Below, piece by piece: positions 1 to 6,488 of a DNA stretch of 6,679 nt. This DNA is from Anaerolineaceae bacterium. GTDB lineage: Bacteria > Chloroflexota > Anaerolineae > Anaerolineales > Anaerolineaceae. The stretch spans positions 1-6,679 of the forward strand of contig JAUXFJ010000089.1 of assembly GCA_030620065.1 (NCBI GenBank), given 5' to 3'. The first letter of the stretch is position 1; every line of letters starts with the position of its first letter. The notes under the pieces are model-generated. The model was not told the origin of the DNA, searched no databases, and saw nothing but the letters and a program-made list of their open reading frames with translations. Made by a program: the position numbers and the translations under genes.

Positions 1-378
1 AATAATTATCACCAGTAAACCTCGCTGGTAGATCCCAGGTTGAATAAAGGGCAAAATAGCCCACAATCCAATTGCCCAGAATATACCCACGATGATTTTA
101 AAACGAATTACACTTCCCGTTAAAACGCTCGGATGCTCTGCTGTTGGAATGGTTTTTACTAACCACTCATTAAACCCCCAGTTAATAATGAACGTCATCA
201 TGACAATAGCCGCATAATTCGCTGCAATGATGCCATATTTCTCTGGCGATAACCACCACATCAGGATAATTGTGTACGCCATCATGAAGATTTGGGTTAA
301 CACCATCGCCACACTGTAAGAAAACACCCTCTTGATTATCTTCTTATTTAACCACTGGATCATATTCTGTATCTTCAT
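1..378 (-). CDS. Wzx-type polysaccharide flippase (MOP superfamily), N-terminal part only
   Basis: I translated this frame directly from the window edge: 126 codons are open from an ATG at 378 with no stop, so the C-terminal part lies outside. The visible protein has a short basic N-terminus (NKKIIKR, residues 11-17). Hydrophobic helices follow at about 19-43, 51-72, 94-111 and from 117 on. The pattern LSPEKYG (43-49) followed by a glycine- and asparagine-containing helix is typical of the start of Wzx and other polysaccharide-biosynthesis exporters. These flip lipid-linked oligosaccharide units across the inner membrane. The gene starts 23 bases after the preceding methyltransferase stop, so it is probably in the same operon. 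Only a weak purine-rich stretch (AAAGAAA) precedes the start, and an ATG at codon 6 is an alternative. The family call is by pattern recognition. A related multi-pass exporter such as a teichuronic acid or O-antigen transporter is possible. Confidence 0.75.
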   Translation of the reverse strand, partial: MKIQNMIQWLNKKIIKRVFSYSVAMVLTQIFMMAYTIILMWWLSPEKYGIIAANYAAIVMMTFIINWGFNEWLVKTIPTAEHPSVLTGSVIRFKIIVGIFWAIGLWAILPFIQPGIYQRGLLVIII

Positions 379-401
379 TTATCTGATTTCTTTAATGCCA
401 T

Positions 402-1232
402 CTATTGGTCTTTCCGCCAGAGCACATTGATTGAAAATGGTTGGCCAAATTTTTTCAACGACTGGCGGGTCAAGTGATACCAGCGTGTATAATACGCAAA
501 CCACGGCATCAACCACAAATCCTCATCATCAGCAATGACCTTGAAATCAGTTTCCGTCTGTGCGTTTTTGATTCTCGAAAGCACTGTCGAAACCAGCGGA
601 TGGACAAACAAATGATCTGAATATAACAATGCATCTACGCAATGCAAAGAAAATCCGCCTGGTTTCAATACTCTGTGAATATCAGCAAGAATAGCCTCCA
701 CCACAGTTTCTTTCCGGGAAAAATGTTCGACTGTCGAAATACTGAACACTAAATCAAAATAGGCGTCAGGAAGCTCTGAAGAAAAAGCTCCAATATAATC
801 TTTTATAATCTTAAACCCTGTGGATTCCATCAAACCTTTTGGGCCAAACCCCACTCCTTCCAGTTTATCCAGATTCCATACCTCGTAATCATCCTTCAAA
901 GCTGAAATCACTCTCGACTCACCGCCCCCAATTTCTAGTATACGACACCCAGGTTTGAAGTTGTCGATAATTAATGAATATATTAAGGAATCTTGATAGA
1001 CCTTCAGATCACAGGTTGCTGGATTTTGGTTTTGATGCACAGGTAATACATGAAAACGTTTGAAATGTTTCCATTGCGAATAGGTAAACTGTTCAAAATC
1101 ATCAAGGCCAATTTTTGGATGTGGTTCATCCGCAAGAGAAGATAATGAAGGCTGCTTGCTAAAAGCTCTCCCTACCCAACCATCAAATTCACGATGAAAA
1201 TCACGAATGAAACGACGCAACCCGCTTGCCAT
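402..1232 (-). CDS. Class I SAM-dependent methyltransferase (276 aa)
   Basis: This protein has a Rossmann-fold methyltransferase domain in its middle. Motif I is ILEIGGGESR (98-107), an acidic strand end NLDKLEG (120-126) would bind the SAM ribose, FDLVFSISTVEHF (159-171) matches motif IV and its following loop, and VLKPGG (188-193) is the usual motif after strand 5. These fit the Methyltransf_11 type. Motif I reads GGGES rather than the commoner GCGxG, a tolerated variant. About 85 residues precede the domain, and a tryptophan- and tyrosine-rich stretch (240-252) follows it, which may shape the acceptor site. It lies between another methyltransferase and a flippase, so O- or N-methylation of a glycan sugar is a reasonable inference, but the substrate cannot be seen. 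The ATG at 1232 has a GGAG 13 bases upstream (1246-1249), longer than ideal spacing. The stop is TAG. Confidence 0.85.
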   Translation of the reverse strand: MASGLRRFIRDFHREFDGWVGRAFSKQPSLSSLADEPHPKIGLDDFEQFTYSQWKHFKRFHVLPVHQNQNPATCDLKVYQDSLIYSLIIDNFKPGCRILEIGGGESRVISALKDDYEVWNLDKLEGVGFGPKGLMESTGFKIIKDYIGAFSSELPDAYFDLVFSISTVEHFSRKETVVEAILADIHRVLKPGGFSLHCVDALLYSDHLFVHPLVSTVLSRIKNAQTETDFKVIADDEDLWLMPWFAYYTRWYHLTRQSLKKFGQPFSINVLWRKDQ

Positions 1233-1285
1233 AGTTGTTAATCTACTCCATTTAATACAAAATTCAAATCCAACCTGACTAGGTT

Positions 1286-2290
1286 TTAGTGTTTTCGAGC
1301 TAACGCCAAGTGTGCACTAAAAAAGCAAAGAAGGATTCGATTCAATATCCCACAATGCTCAAACGCCCTTACCCAGCGGTCCATTCTTGCAGGTCTGCCA
1401 TAAGCACTGATATAAGGCAGCACAACCCGATACTCGTTAAAACAACCCGCCAAAACAGCCTCTATTTCCCGGTATGAAAGGAGCCGTGTATGTTCATAAT
1501 GATTTCCGGTAATCTGTCTGACAAAGCCAGGTATCCACCGTCTTGGTAAAAAACCAAGAAAACGAATTCCCGAATGTGGTTCCGGTAAGAAAATATCAAA
1601 TCGATTGCGTGAATCAGCAGCAAAACCGCCGCCAGATTCAAGGCACCGCCAAATTTCTCCAATAATCGCTCCGGCCATATCCTCTATATGCTCCATGACG
1701 TTGATACCCTGAGCAAAACCAAATGATTCTTTACCAAACGGTAAGCACTGGGCATAAGCGCAAACGAGTCTAATATTGCGAATGTCTGATTGTTCAATAA
1801 ATTTCTTTGCCAAAATCAATTGAGACAAATGCGAATCAATCCCAACAACTTCCTTACATCTCTTTGCCAAAGCAACAGATCCCCCGCCTGAACCGCAACC
1901 AACATCCAGGGCATAGTCCGTTGAAAAGGAGCCATAAAATTCTTGATAACGAGAAAAAAACATACCCACCATTTTCTCGGCGCGCTCAGTTTGTGTACGG
2001 TAATAGTTCAATGTGTCCTTAACAACTCTTTTAGAAAGTTGGGCCTCTCTTAAGAAAACCTGCAATAGTTCATCAAAAGAAAGTGAGGCAAATCCTTTGG
2101 TCATCTCATCAATTTGGGATTGCTCTAACTTAGAAACTTCAGGACGCGGATAGCGTAAATCCAAAATATCCAGCAGTCGTGGATATTTTATATTGCAGAA
2201 ACTACAATACACACCACCTTCAACATTCCTAAGAGGGTTTTTACAAGCCGGGCAATATAATTGCAGACCACTCAAGAGAACTTCAACCAT
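1286..2290 (-). CDS. SAM-dependent methyltransferase with N-terminal zinc ribbon (334 aa)
   Basis: The N-terminus carries a four-cysteine zinc ribbon: CPAC (13-16) and CSFC (29-32), followed by a short linker, as in Trm112-like and related zinc-ribbon methyltransferases. About 80 residues of mainly helical, charged sequence lead to the catalytic domain: motif I ALDVGCGSGGG (127-137), the SAM-ribose acidic residue D152 in VVGIDSH, a CLPF motif (182-185), and INVMEHIED (196-204). The usual LKPGG motif is weakly matched by CLESGGG (216-222). The C-terminal part contains HYEHTRLLSY (264-273), a pattern seen in methyltransferases of sugar or lipid acceptors. The gene starts 30 bases after the glycosyltransferase stop and ends 53 bases before the next methyltransferase, so it is probably co-transcribed. 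A weak GGTGG lies 4 bases before the ATG. The acceptor is unknown; a glycan or polyprenyl-linked intermediate is inferred from context only. Confidence 0.85.
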   Translation of the reverse strand: MVEVLLSGLQLYCPACKNPLRNVEGGVYCSFCNIKYPRLLDILDLRYPRPEVSKLEQSQIDEMTKGFASLSFDELLQVFLREAQLSKRVVKDTLNYYRTQTERAEKMVGMFFSRYQEFYGSFSTDYALDVGCGSGGGSVALAKRCKEVVGIDSHLSQLILAKKFIEQSDIRNIRLVCAYAQCLPFGKESFGFAQGINVMEHIEDMAGAIIGEIWRCLESGGGFAADSRNRFDIFLPEPHSGIRFLGFLPRRWIPGFVRQITGNHYEHTRLLSYREIEAVLAGCFNEYRVVLPYISAYGRPARMDRWVRAFEHCGILNRILLCFFSAHLALARKH

Positions 2291-2320
2291 AAGACCACCA
2301 GATGTGCCATAATTGGTTTA

Positions 2321-3463
2321 TCATACCTGCTTAAAATCGGATTTCTTTTTAAGAGACAGGACAGTTTCGGTCATCCGCAACCAAGTTGTTTCATTGATTC
2401 GATTAATAGTCTCGGAAGACGCAGCAGGCTTCTCAATCATTTCCAGAATGCTCTCAGCCAAGCAAACAGGATCAGCTTCAGGTACAATCCTGTATAATTC
2501 AGGCAAGCTCTTTACAATCTTATCAGCAGCGAAACGAGTAACTACCACGGGCATCCCAAACCCCAAAGCTGTCTTTACTGTCGCACTTTGAGTTCCATCA
2601 ATATAAGGTGCAACAAAAAGATTGGCAGCCTTAAAATATAGCGAGGTTTCCCGATCTGTGATATATCGATCAACAATCCAAACCCTGTCCGAAATATCGA
2701 GTGCCTTTATATAATTCAGATAACAGTCCTTATCTTCCCAAAACTCACCTGCCACGATCAATCCCAGATCATGGCCTTGCTCTTTAAGGGTCCCCATAGC
2801 AGTCAACAAATCCCTTAATCCTTTATAAGGACGAATAATACCAAAGAACAGAATTAATCTCTTGTCCACAGGTAATAACAACTCTTCTCTAGCCTCCTGC
2901 TGGGTGATATTCAGATCAGGAAATGCTGAAAATACAGGCAATGGACATTGTGTAATATCCAGGTTAGCCGCCAATAAATCTTGCAATTGTTGTACTTCAT
3001 TATTATTCATCACAATAAATTGATGGCCTTGCTTCAATGCAAACCTGGCTAACATCGGGTCAAAAAATCTAGGTTCATGCGGGATTGTGTTATGGACAAT
3101 GAATTCGATAGGGAAACCTGCTCGCCTTAACCATTTCGCCAAAAACCCCAGAGCAGGAGCCCAGAATGTAACCCACCACTGAATAACCACCATTTCTGGT
3201 CCAAAAGCCTTAATTGCTGAAAACGTCCTCAACCAGCTAAATGGATTTAATGGACTCAGTAAATATTCAGCGCTGACTTTAACCCTGCCCGATCCGGTAT
3301 CTTTATCACTCTTACCAGGAAATAACCATTGTGGATATTGTTTCTTGAACGAGACCATCTGAACATCATGGCCTTGTTCGCGTAAATTACGCGTCAGCAG
3401 GGTCGTAAAATGTGCAATCCCACCGCGATAAGGGAATACCGGGCCAATAATTGTCAGCTTCAC
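2321..3463 (-). CDS. GT4-like (GT-B fold) glycosyltransferase, GTG start, 380 aa
   Basis: From the GTG at 3463 the protein opens with KLTIIGPVFPYRGGIAHF, the typical first strand and glycine-rich loop of GT4 enzymes. Later come VHNTIPHEP (123-131), then the C-terminal donor-binding domain starting near LILFFGIIRPYKG (203-215), whose Arg and Lys would contact the nucleotide diphosphate. DGTQSATVKTALGFGMPVVV (289-308) sits where most GT4 enzymes have the E-x7-E motif. That motif is absent here, but similar TQS-type variants occur in a subgroup of the family. The enzyme should add a sugar from a nucleotide donor to a lipid-linked acceptor at the cytoplasmic face. The same frame is open to an ATG at 3529, but those 22 extra residues are the neighbouring gene remnant read in a different frame, and GTG has a GGAG with 8-base spacing. 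The sugar and acceptor are unknown. Confidence 0.88.
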   Translation of the reverse strand: MKLTIIGPVFPYRGGIAHFTTLLTRNLREQGHDVQMVSFKKQYPQWLFPGKSDKDTGSGRVKVSAEYLLSPLNPFSWLRTFSAIKAFGPEMVVIQWWVTFWAPALGFLAKWLRRAGFPIEFIVHNTIPHEPRFFDPMLARFALKQGHQFIVMNNNEVQQLQDLLAANLDITQCPLPVFSAFPDLNITQQEAREELLLPVDKRLILFFGIIRPYKGLRDLLTAMGTLKEQGHDLGLIVAGEFWEDKDCYLNYIKALDISDRVWIVDRYITDRETSLYFKAANLFVAPYIDGTQSATVKTALGFGMPVVVTRFAADKIVKSLPELYRIVPEADPVCLAESILEMIEKPAASSETINRINETTWLRMTETVLSLKKKSDFKQV

Positions 3464-3465
3464 TA

Positions 3466-3549
3466 ATAATGCTCCGGAGTAATCAGGCGGCCGCGCGCCA
3501 GCTTGAATAGCTACAGATAATTCAACCAATGATACAGATTATACATCAC
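3466..3549 (-). pseudogene. Decayed N-terminal fragment of a methyltransferase paralogue
   Basis: Read in the frame that starts at the GTG/ATG pair 3549-3544, this stretch encodes MYNLYHWLNYL, a stop, then LFKLARGRLITPEHY and another stop. The intact methyltransferase downstream of 4443 starts MMSSLYHWSDYL, then Q, LFKLARGRLISPEHY. The two align residue by residue with no gap. A TAG at 3511-3513 replaces the intact Gln13 codon, and similarity ends at the second stop. Nucleotide differences fall at both synonymous and non-synonymous positions, so the copy is old or came from a divergent paralogue. Nothing of the catalytic domain remains. Its right-hand end continues into a matching remnant of the membrane protein gene. 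It cannot encode a working protein, but it supplies the ribosome-binding site of the glycosyltransferase. Confidence 0.85.
3472..3475 (-). promoter_or_regulatory. Ribosome-binding site (GGAG) that decides the glycosyltransferase start
   Basis: GGAG on the minus strand lies 8 bases before the GTG at 3463. The same bases in the intact methyltransferase gene (4366-4369) are part of codons for Pro-Glu, so this site appears to come from former coding sequence. It supports the GTG over the upstream ATG at 3529, which has no comparable site. Confidence 0.6.
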
Positions 3550-3596
3550 TCACAGATCTTGAAAATATATGCGTCGCCCATATAAACAATGCCTAG
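3546..3596 (-). pseudogene. C-terminal remnant of a GT-C-like membrane protein paralogue
   Basis: The frame ending at the TGA 3548-3546 reads LGIVYMGDAYIFKICE and stop. The intact membrane protein ends VFKICE, and earlier has LGVDYVYIGA (588-597), so the remnant looks like the same C-terminus with about 30 residues lost between the GxD/GA and FKICE parts. The stop overlaps the methyltransferase-remnant start in TGATG, exactly as in the intact pair. Upstream of 3596 a different frame (3652-3596) reads DNAYWLLSNA near its end, which could be the continuation after a frameshift because the intact protein has RLCALGV there. That extension is speculative. The FKICE part is well supported by nucleotide alignment; the LGIVYMG part rests on a short protein match. 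Confidence 0.6.
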
Positions 3597-3601
3597 GCAT
3601 T
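3588..3601. repeat. Perfect 14-base palindrome AATGCCTAGGCATT
   Basis: The two halves are exact reverse complements with no spacer. It lies in the remnant-bearing spacer, within the decayed membrane protein fragment, 125-138 bases upstream of the glycosyltransferase start. About one such palindrome is expected by chance in a few windows of this size, so no function is claimed. Confidence 0.4.
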
Positions 3602-3666
3602 CGACAGCAGCCAATACGCATTATCTTTCCATTCGTTTCTAGCAATACTATCGCCTTAGTTATAAA

Positions 3667-4443
3667 TCAAGCCGAGTAGTATTTTTGAACTAAAAATTGC
3701 ACATGCCAACTGAGAAACTCGTTTATTATTGGGAATTTTGATAAATTCAATGGTAGATATTTCACCGATTGGTCCAAAATTGTCACTTGCTGCGAATCTA
3801 TCAGACGCCGCGCTTTCTTTATTGTGAGAGGGTAGAGCCCCCAGTTGCCAAATGCCTTCTCATAAGAATCAATTTTAATATCATAAGGTTCATCCGTCCA
3901 ATTACTGTTGACACGCCGGTGCCGTTGGTTGAAGATCCAAACAGCCACCCGTTCACCGAACAAGTGAAAAGGTGAAAAATTGTGCCCCCCGTTGGGTGAA
4001 TAAAAAGGCGGAAAACTTAAATATAACATCCCTCCCGGCTTCAGAACCCGCAAGGCTTCTTCTAACAGCAACTCTGGTTCTGGTAAATGCTCAATCAAAT
4101 TTGTACAAACAACCACATCATAGCATGAAGATTCGAATGGCACGTGTAATGCATCCGCTCCGACTTTTGGTGGCCCATCCTCAAACATTCTTGTTACATT
4201 CAAATCCAAACCTATTATCCTTGCCCCTGCCTTCTTAAAGGCCACGAGAAAGCCCCCCTGACCACATCCCAAATCCAGCAGTAACTTCCCTTGCAATTCT
4301 ATGGAAAAATGTTTTAAATACCGCACCAGCAATTCCCCCTGAAATTTCTCGAATCTATGATAATGCTCCGGAGAAATTAACCGACCACGCGCCAGCTTGA
4401 ATAGCTGCAAATAATCCGACCAATGATAAAGACTAGACATCAT
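3667..4443 (-). CDS. Class I SAM-dependent methyltransferase (258 aa)
   Basis: The domain is complete and canonical: motif I LLLDLGCGQGGFL (54-66), acidic residue D80 at the end of strand 2 (IIGLDLN), ADALHVPF (96-103) for adenine contact, YDVVVCTNLIEHLPEPE (108-124), and LRVLKPGGMLYLSFPPFY (131-148). The FPPFYSPNGGHNFSPFHLFGE region (144-164) is histidine- and aromatic-rich and is the likely acceptor-side loop. It fits Methyltransf_11/25-type sugar or lipid methyltransferases. Its first ATG overlaps the membrane protein stop as ATGA, and a second ATG follows directly. The strong overlap implies translational coupling and a shared function with that protein. The first 27 codons have a decayed copy about 900 bases downstream at 3466-3549. 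Acceptor unknown. Confidence 0.87.
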   Translation of the reverse strand: MMSSLYHWSDYLQLFKLARGRLISPEHYHRFEKFQGELLVRYLKHFSIELQGKLLLDLGCGQGGFLVAFKKAGARIIGLDLNVTRMFEDGPPKVGADALHVPFESSCYDVVVCTNLIEHLPEPELLLEEALRVLKPGGMLYLSFPPFYSPNGGHNFSPFHLFGERVAVWIFNQRHRRVNSNWTDEPYDIKIDSYEKAFGNWGLYPLTIKKARRLIDSQQVTILDQSVKYLPLNLSKFPIINEFLSWHVQFLVQKYYSA

Positions 4444-6332
4444 TCACATATCTTGAAGACCTGGGCACCACCCTGGTCATAGAGCAGGCTCACGCTAGGC
4501 AGCTCCTGCAGCCCGTCCACATTGAAGCCCTCCCCCTCGACCGTTCCTTTTGCGCCAATGTATACATAATCAACGCCTAAGGCACACAGCCTGTCCGTTG
4601 ATGGTTCATCAGGGTTATCCAGGTCATTTGCCGCCTCAGCCCGTGCCAAGACTTCGTCTATATGCCACTGTGGACCAAGTGGAAATAACACCGTGTTAAA
4701 TGTGGTATCCCGCTGAGTATAATACAGCAACAGAAATCCAGCATCTGAATAAGGCGAAAGATCTGTTCCCCAAACATCGGTATTAATAGCAAAAATGGCA
4801 TCTTCCGGGGTATTGGCGGCCACCCATTTCATAGCAGCCTCATCTTCATTCGTCATCAATTGGTAGTTGAAATCCTCCACGTTGCTGACCCTGTAGAAAA
4901 AACCGACCAAAGCACCAATTATCAGCAGCCATAAAAAGATCGGCTCGATGCGCTTAGTGATAAATTTTGGCAACCGGCTGAAAAGTGCATGGATCAAGAT
5001 TCCAATCAATAAACCGATTGGTAAATAGAGCATTATCAGGATGCCGGACATATTTGTGAATGCCAGCAATGGAATATTCAAAAGGTAAGAAAAGCCTTCT
5101 AAAAACAGCGTAACAGTCCACAAAATCACCACCGCTGTAGCTTCGCGTGGTGCTCGAAGCAACCCCAGTACCATTCCGCCAATTGCCAATATGACCAACC
5201 ATGGTTTGGCTGCCAAACCAAACAGCGCATCAAGGCTAAAAATGTAACTTACACTTAAACCAGTTACCTCTCCCATCGCGGTTGCTGATCTCCAGCCGTA
5301 ATAAACATCAAAAGCTGACAGCAGTACGGGCAGTATCAGTGCCAGGCTCACCAACGCTATCAAAAAGATCCCTGAAATTGTCTGAAGGATACGCCTTTTC
5401 CCTTTGCACGCCTTAATAAATTCTACAATCGCGATCACTATCAATAGCGGAAGCATGTATCCCGCAACCTGGAAGTGCAGTAGGAAGACCCCTGCATTTA
5501 ACAAGCCTGCTGCTAAAGAAAGCAGCATTATAGAGATTTTGTGCGTTGGCCATTCCACACGCCAGGCGCGTATTGATTCCCAGGTAACTATTGCGGCGAT
5601 CAATAAGATTGATAAACCGCTGACCTGTGTGAAACGGCCCCAATTGTAGTACCCGGCAGGTTGAAAACTGAACAAACCCACAACCGCCAAACCCACCACA
5701 GCCGCCAATCGGCTGACCTTCTTATCCAGAAACAAAAACACACCAATACCGCACAACCCATTCAGTGCCTGAGCAGCCCACAGCAGGGCGCTGTGCGCAG
5801 GGACATCAGCCAGTATCTCCAACGGTGCCGTAATTGCATATAAACCCAAATGATAAGCGTTGGTGGGCGTGGGTGCAAAAGGAAGCAGCGTCAGAGGCAA
5901 TTGACCATTTGAAGCAGAGAGATGTGTCAAAATCAAATGATGCAGCGAATCAGTACCAACTGGGTAGGAATATCGAAGCACCAGCCAGAAACGCGTCAAC
6001 AGGGTCGCTCCCACGATAGCTAGAACCAACCCACCCAAGTGCTCCAGTTTGAACTGCTTACGCCAGGATTTCCGCAGCCCCCAGACGATCAAAAGGAACA
6101 TCCCCGCCAGCATCACCCAGAGTTTACTGCGCCCCATTCGCACCATAGGCAGCAAGAGGCGCATTAGGTAGTAAAACACAGGATAAAATGCGATGCTTAT
6201 TCCTATGGCAAGGAACCAACGCTGCAACGTTTTCCAGCATCGCCATAAGCCACTCACCGCTAGGAATGCCCATCCCGGGATTAGTAAGAGGAGTGCCAAA
6301 ACGAATACGGTTTTCAACTCAACCCAAATCAT
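4440..6332 (-). CDS. Multi-pass membrane protein resembling GT-C glycosyltransferases (630 aa)
   Basis: Numbered from the GTG at 6341 (subtract 3 for the ATG), there are about 13-15 hydrophobic segments between residues 10 and 485, then a soluble C-terminal domain of about 150 residues. After the fourth helix a loop carries YSYPVGTDSLHH (124-135) and then a proline-rich stretch leading to TNAYHLGLY (160-168). An Asp in the first large extracytoplasmic loop is the hallmark of GT-C enzymes, which use polyprenyl-phosphate sugars. YYNWGRFTQVSG (231-242) is another conserved-looking motif. The tail begins AAMKWVAANTPEDAIF (502-517) and contains YVYIG (592-596), a layout seen in GT39/PMT-like and DUF6541-like proteins. 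ATG at 6332 is preferred over GTG at 6341 because AGGTGA lies 5 bases upstream. It could instead be a polymerase or a protein of unknown activity. Confidence 0.75.
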   Translation of the reverse strand: MIWVELKTVFVLALLLLIPGWAFLAVSGLWRCWKTLQRWFLAIGISIAFYPVFYYLMRLLLPMVRMGRSKLWVMLAGMFLLIVWGLRKSWRKQFKLEHLGGLVLAIVGATLLTRFWLVLRYSYPVGTDSLHHLILTHLSASNGQLPLTLLPFAPTPTNAYHLGLYAITAPLEILADVPAHSALLWAAQALNGLCGIGVFLFLDKKVSRLAAVVGLAVVGLFSFQPAGYYNWGRFTQVSGLSILLIAAIVTWESIRAWRVEWPTHKISIMLLSLAAGLLNAGVFLLHFQVAGYMLPLLIVIAIVEFIKACKGKRRILQTISGIFLIALVSLALILPVLLSAFDVYYGWRSATAMGEVTGLSVSYIFSLDALFGLAAKPWLVILAIGGMVLGLLRAPREATAVVILWTVTLFLEGFSYLLNIPLLAFTNMSGILIMLYLPIGLLIGILIHALFSRLPKFITKRIEPIFLWLLIIGALVGFFYRVSNVEDFNYQLMTNEDEAAMKWVAANTPEDAIFAINTDVWGTDLSPYSDAGFLLLYYTQRDTTFNTVLFPLGPQWHIDEVLARAEAANDLDNPDEPSTDRLCALGVDYVYIGAKGTVEGEGFNVDGLQELPSVSLLYDQGGAQVFKICE

Positions 6333-6337
6333 AGAAA

Positions 6338-6343
6338 TCACCT
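6338..6343 (-). promoter_or_regulatory. Ribosome-binding site AGGTGA of the membrane protein gene
   Basis: AGGTGA on the minus strand ends 5 bases before the ATG at 6332. It overlaps the alternative GTG start at 6341, so both cannot be used well together. This favours the ATG. Confidence 0.6.
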
Positions 6344-6344
6344 A

Positions 6345-6449
6345 TCATCCAACCATATAATTACGTTCCTGAATTCGAAACTTCCCAAGTATGCATCTTT
6401 GGGATGCAAGTAAACCCATTATTCGGGCAGCAAGTGCAACCGGTAACAT
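6345..6449 (-). CDS. Possible small ORF of 34 residues, unrecognised
   Basis: An ATG at 6449 opens 34 codons: a mildly hydrophobic first part (MLPVALAARIMGLLA) and a basic, polar end (FRIQERNYMVG). The stop at 6345 falls only 12 bases before the membrane protein ATG, which is a typical leader or operon spacing. No good ribosome-binding site precedes it (only AAG), and I do not recognise the sequence. It may be a leader peptide, a remnant of a longer gene, or chance. Confidence 0.2.
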   Translation of the reverse strand: MLPVALAARIMGLLASQRCILGKFRIQERNYMVG

Positions 6450-6488
6450 ATCTTAATAGAATATCATAATTGGTGATTTATATACAAG

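Noticed and set aside
1807..2022. Plus-strand open frame of 71 codons inside the zinc-ribbon methyltransferase gene
   Set aside because: It is antisense to a strongly supported gene, has no recognisable motif, and looks like a chance frame.
2261..2591. Two overlapping plus-strand open frames (78 and 92 codons) over the glycosyltransferase 3' end
   Set aside because: They overlap each other and a well-supported minus-strand gene, with no protein-like motifs.
3464..3529. A genuine 22-residue N-terminal extension of the glycosyltransferase
   Set aside because: The nucleotide alignment shows that this is the methyltransferase remnant read in another frame.
3464..3666. Insertion sequence or transposon scar as the cause of the spacer
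   Set aside because: I see no transposase fragment, terminal inverted repeats or target-site duplication; the content is gene remnant.
3769..4238. Two plus-strand frames of 68 and 88 codons opposite the 258-residue methyltransferase
   Set aside because: The minus-strand frame has all methyltransferase motifs; these are its antisense shadows.
4954..6019. Several 60-82 codon frames on both strands within the membrane protein gene
   Set aside because: The 630-residue frame is continuous, with coherent helices and a conserved-looking tail; the others show none.
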